Shown here piece after piece: positions 63,518 to 64,000 of a stretch of DNA of 64,000 nt. Where the stretch lies: positions 124,001-188,000 of the forward strand of contig NZ_SJXJ01000006.1 in assembly GCF_004337695.1 (NCBI RefSeq), read 5' to 3'. The notes under the pieces were generated by a model. The model made no database searches. It saw only the letters and a program-made list of their open reading frames with translations, and was not told where the DNA came from. This DNA is from Tenacibaculum sp. M341. GTDB lineage: Bacteria > Bacteroidota > Bacteroidia > Flavobacteriales > Flavobacteriaceae. Each line of letters starts with the position of its first letter. The stretch's first letter is position 1. Position numbers and translations under genes: made by a program.

Positions 63518-64000
63518 ATGAAGGATAAGAGAATATTATATGTTTCTTCGGAAGTTATTCCATATTTACCAGAAACAGAATTATCGTCCACTGCATTTAA
63601 TGTAGCTAAGTATGCACATTCTAAAGGAGTTCAAACACGTATTTTTATGCCTCGTTTTGGGGTGATTAATGAGCGAAGACATCAATTACATGAGGTGATT
63701 CGTTTGTCAGGTATGAACTTAATAATTAATGATATGGATATGCCATTGATTATTAAAGTAGCGTCAATACCAAAAGAAAGAATGCAAGTTTACTTCATCG
63801 ATAATGATGAATACTTTAAACGTAAAGCAATTTATACTGATGAAGATGATAAACTTTTTGCAGATAATGATGAAAGAATGATTTTCTTCGCAAAAGGAGT
63901 GATTGAAACAGTTAAAAAATTAAATTGGGCACCAGATATCATCCATGTTCACGGATGGATGGCTTCTTTACTACCTTTATATTTAAGAGAATTTTATAAG
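63518..64000 (+). CDS. Glycogen/starch synthase-like glycosyltransferase (partial, N-terminal 161 residues)
   Basis: The frame starts at 63518 and stays open to the window end. The product begins MKDKRILYVSSEVIPYLPET and has TAFNVAKYAHSKGVQTRIFM, PRFGVINERRHQLHEVIRLS and DIIHVHGWMASLLPLYLREF, matching the N-terminal Rossmann domain of Bacteroidota glycogen/starch synthase (GT5-type) proteins found beside panC. The usual KxGG site near the start is replaced by ETELSST, so enzymatic activity as a GlgA should not be assumed. Confidence 0.85.
   Translation, partial: MKDKRILYVSSEVIPYLPETELSSTAFNVAKYAHSKGVQTRIFMPRFGVINERRHQLHEVIRLSGMNLIINDMDMPLIIKVASIPKERMQVYFIDNDEYFKRKAIYTDEDDKLFADNDERMIFFAKGVIETVKKLNWAPDIIHVHGWMASLLPLYLREFYK

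Overview
The window looks like chromosome from a marine-type member of the Flavobacteriaceae (Bacteroidota), close in style to Tenacibaculum or Polaribacter. The DNA is very AT-rich, strong Shine-Dalgarno sites are nearly absent, and promoters follow the Bacteroidota pattern (TTTG, about 17-19 bp, TAnnTTTG). Marker genes agree: gliding/type IX secretion genes (gldH, sprE/porW), a T9SS-sorted secreted protein, a TonB-dependent receptor, DUF4837 and DUF6503-like lipoproteins, and an F0F1 ATPase operon without atpD/atpC.

Layout. 1-2.2 kb: a type II restriction-modification pair (cytosine methyltransferase followed by an overlapping HpaII-family endonuclease cut by the window edge). 2.5-9.6 kb: minus-strand housekeeping and hypothetical genes (DUF1348, a phosphatidylserine-decarboxylase-like enzyme, a four-gene exonuclease/YARHG/DUF2306 operon, aminopeptidase P). 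9.8-13.5 kb: a TonB-like protein plus a TonB-dependent receptor behind one clear promoter. 13.6-17.6 kb: a mannobiose operon (epimerase, GPH symporter, GH130 phosphorylase) that would convert imported mannobiose to mannosylglucose and then to mannose-1-phosphate plus glucose. 18.5-21.9 kb: a three-gene cassette resembling phage tail-fibre proteins with no other phage genes. 22-25.9 kb: alanine/glycine symporter, DEAD-box helicase, a lipoprotein.

25.9-27.9 kb: the most unusual part, a 2-kb stretch without credible coding sequence that holds five tandem cassettes. Each has two ATCGAT-type boxes exactly 22 bp apart, a TAYCTTTG promoter element exactly 29 bp further on, a roughly 150-160 nt body with two ATAATCCC motifs, and an intrinsic terminator with compensatory base changes. 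I read it as an array of five paralogous small RNA genes under one common regulator.

28-41.3 kb: pheS, gdhA, ricT, gldH, a class A penicillin-binding protein, a two-subunit CoA-transferase, exonuclease III, a LysM lytic transglycosylase and a DUF4837 lipoprotein. 41.3-48.1 kb: a secreted G8/beta-helix T9SS protein, a membrane-bound TPR/HTH regulator and a beta-helix lipoprotein. 48.2-57.3 kb: DUF1761, sprE/porW, bactofilin, then atpZ, a DUF6168-like gene, atpB-E-F-H-A-G with strong hairpins after atpE and atpA. 57.5-64 kb: a small lipoprotein, dxs, rsmI, a GNAT enzyme, a panC-panD-UPF0104 operon and the start of a glycogen/starch synthase-like gene.

All family assignments rest on motif recognition from the sequence; no database search was run.
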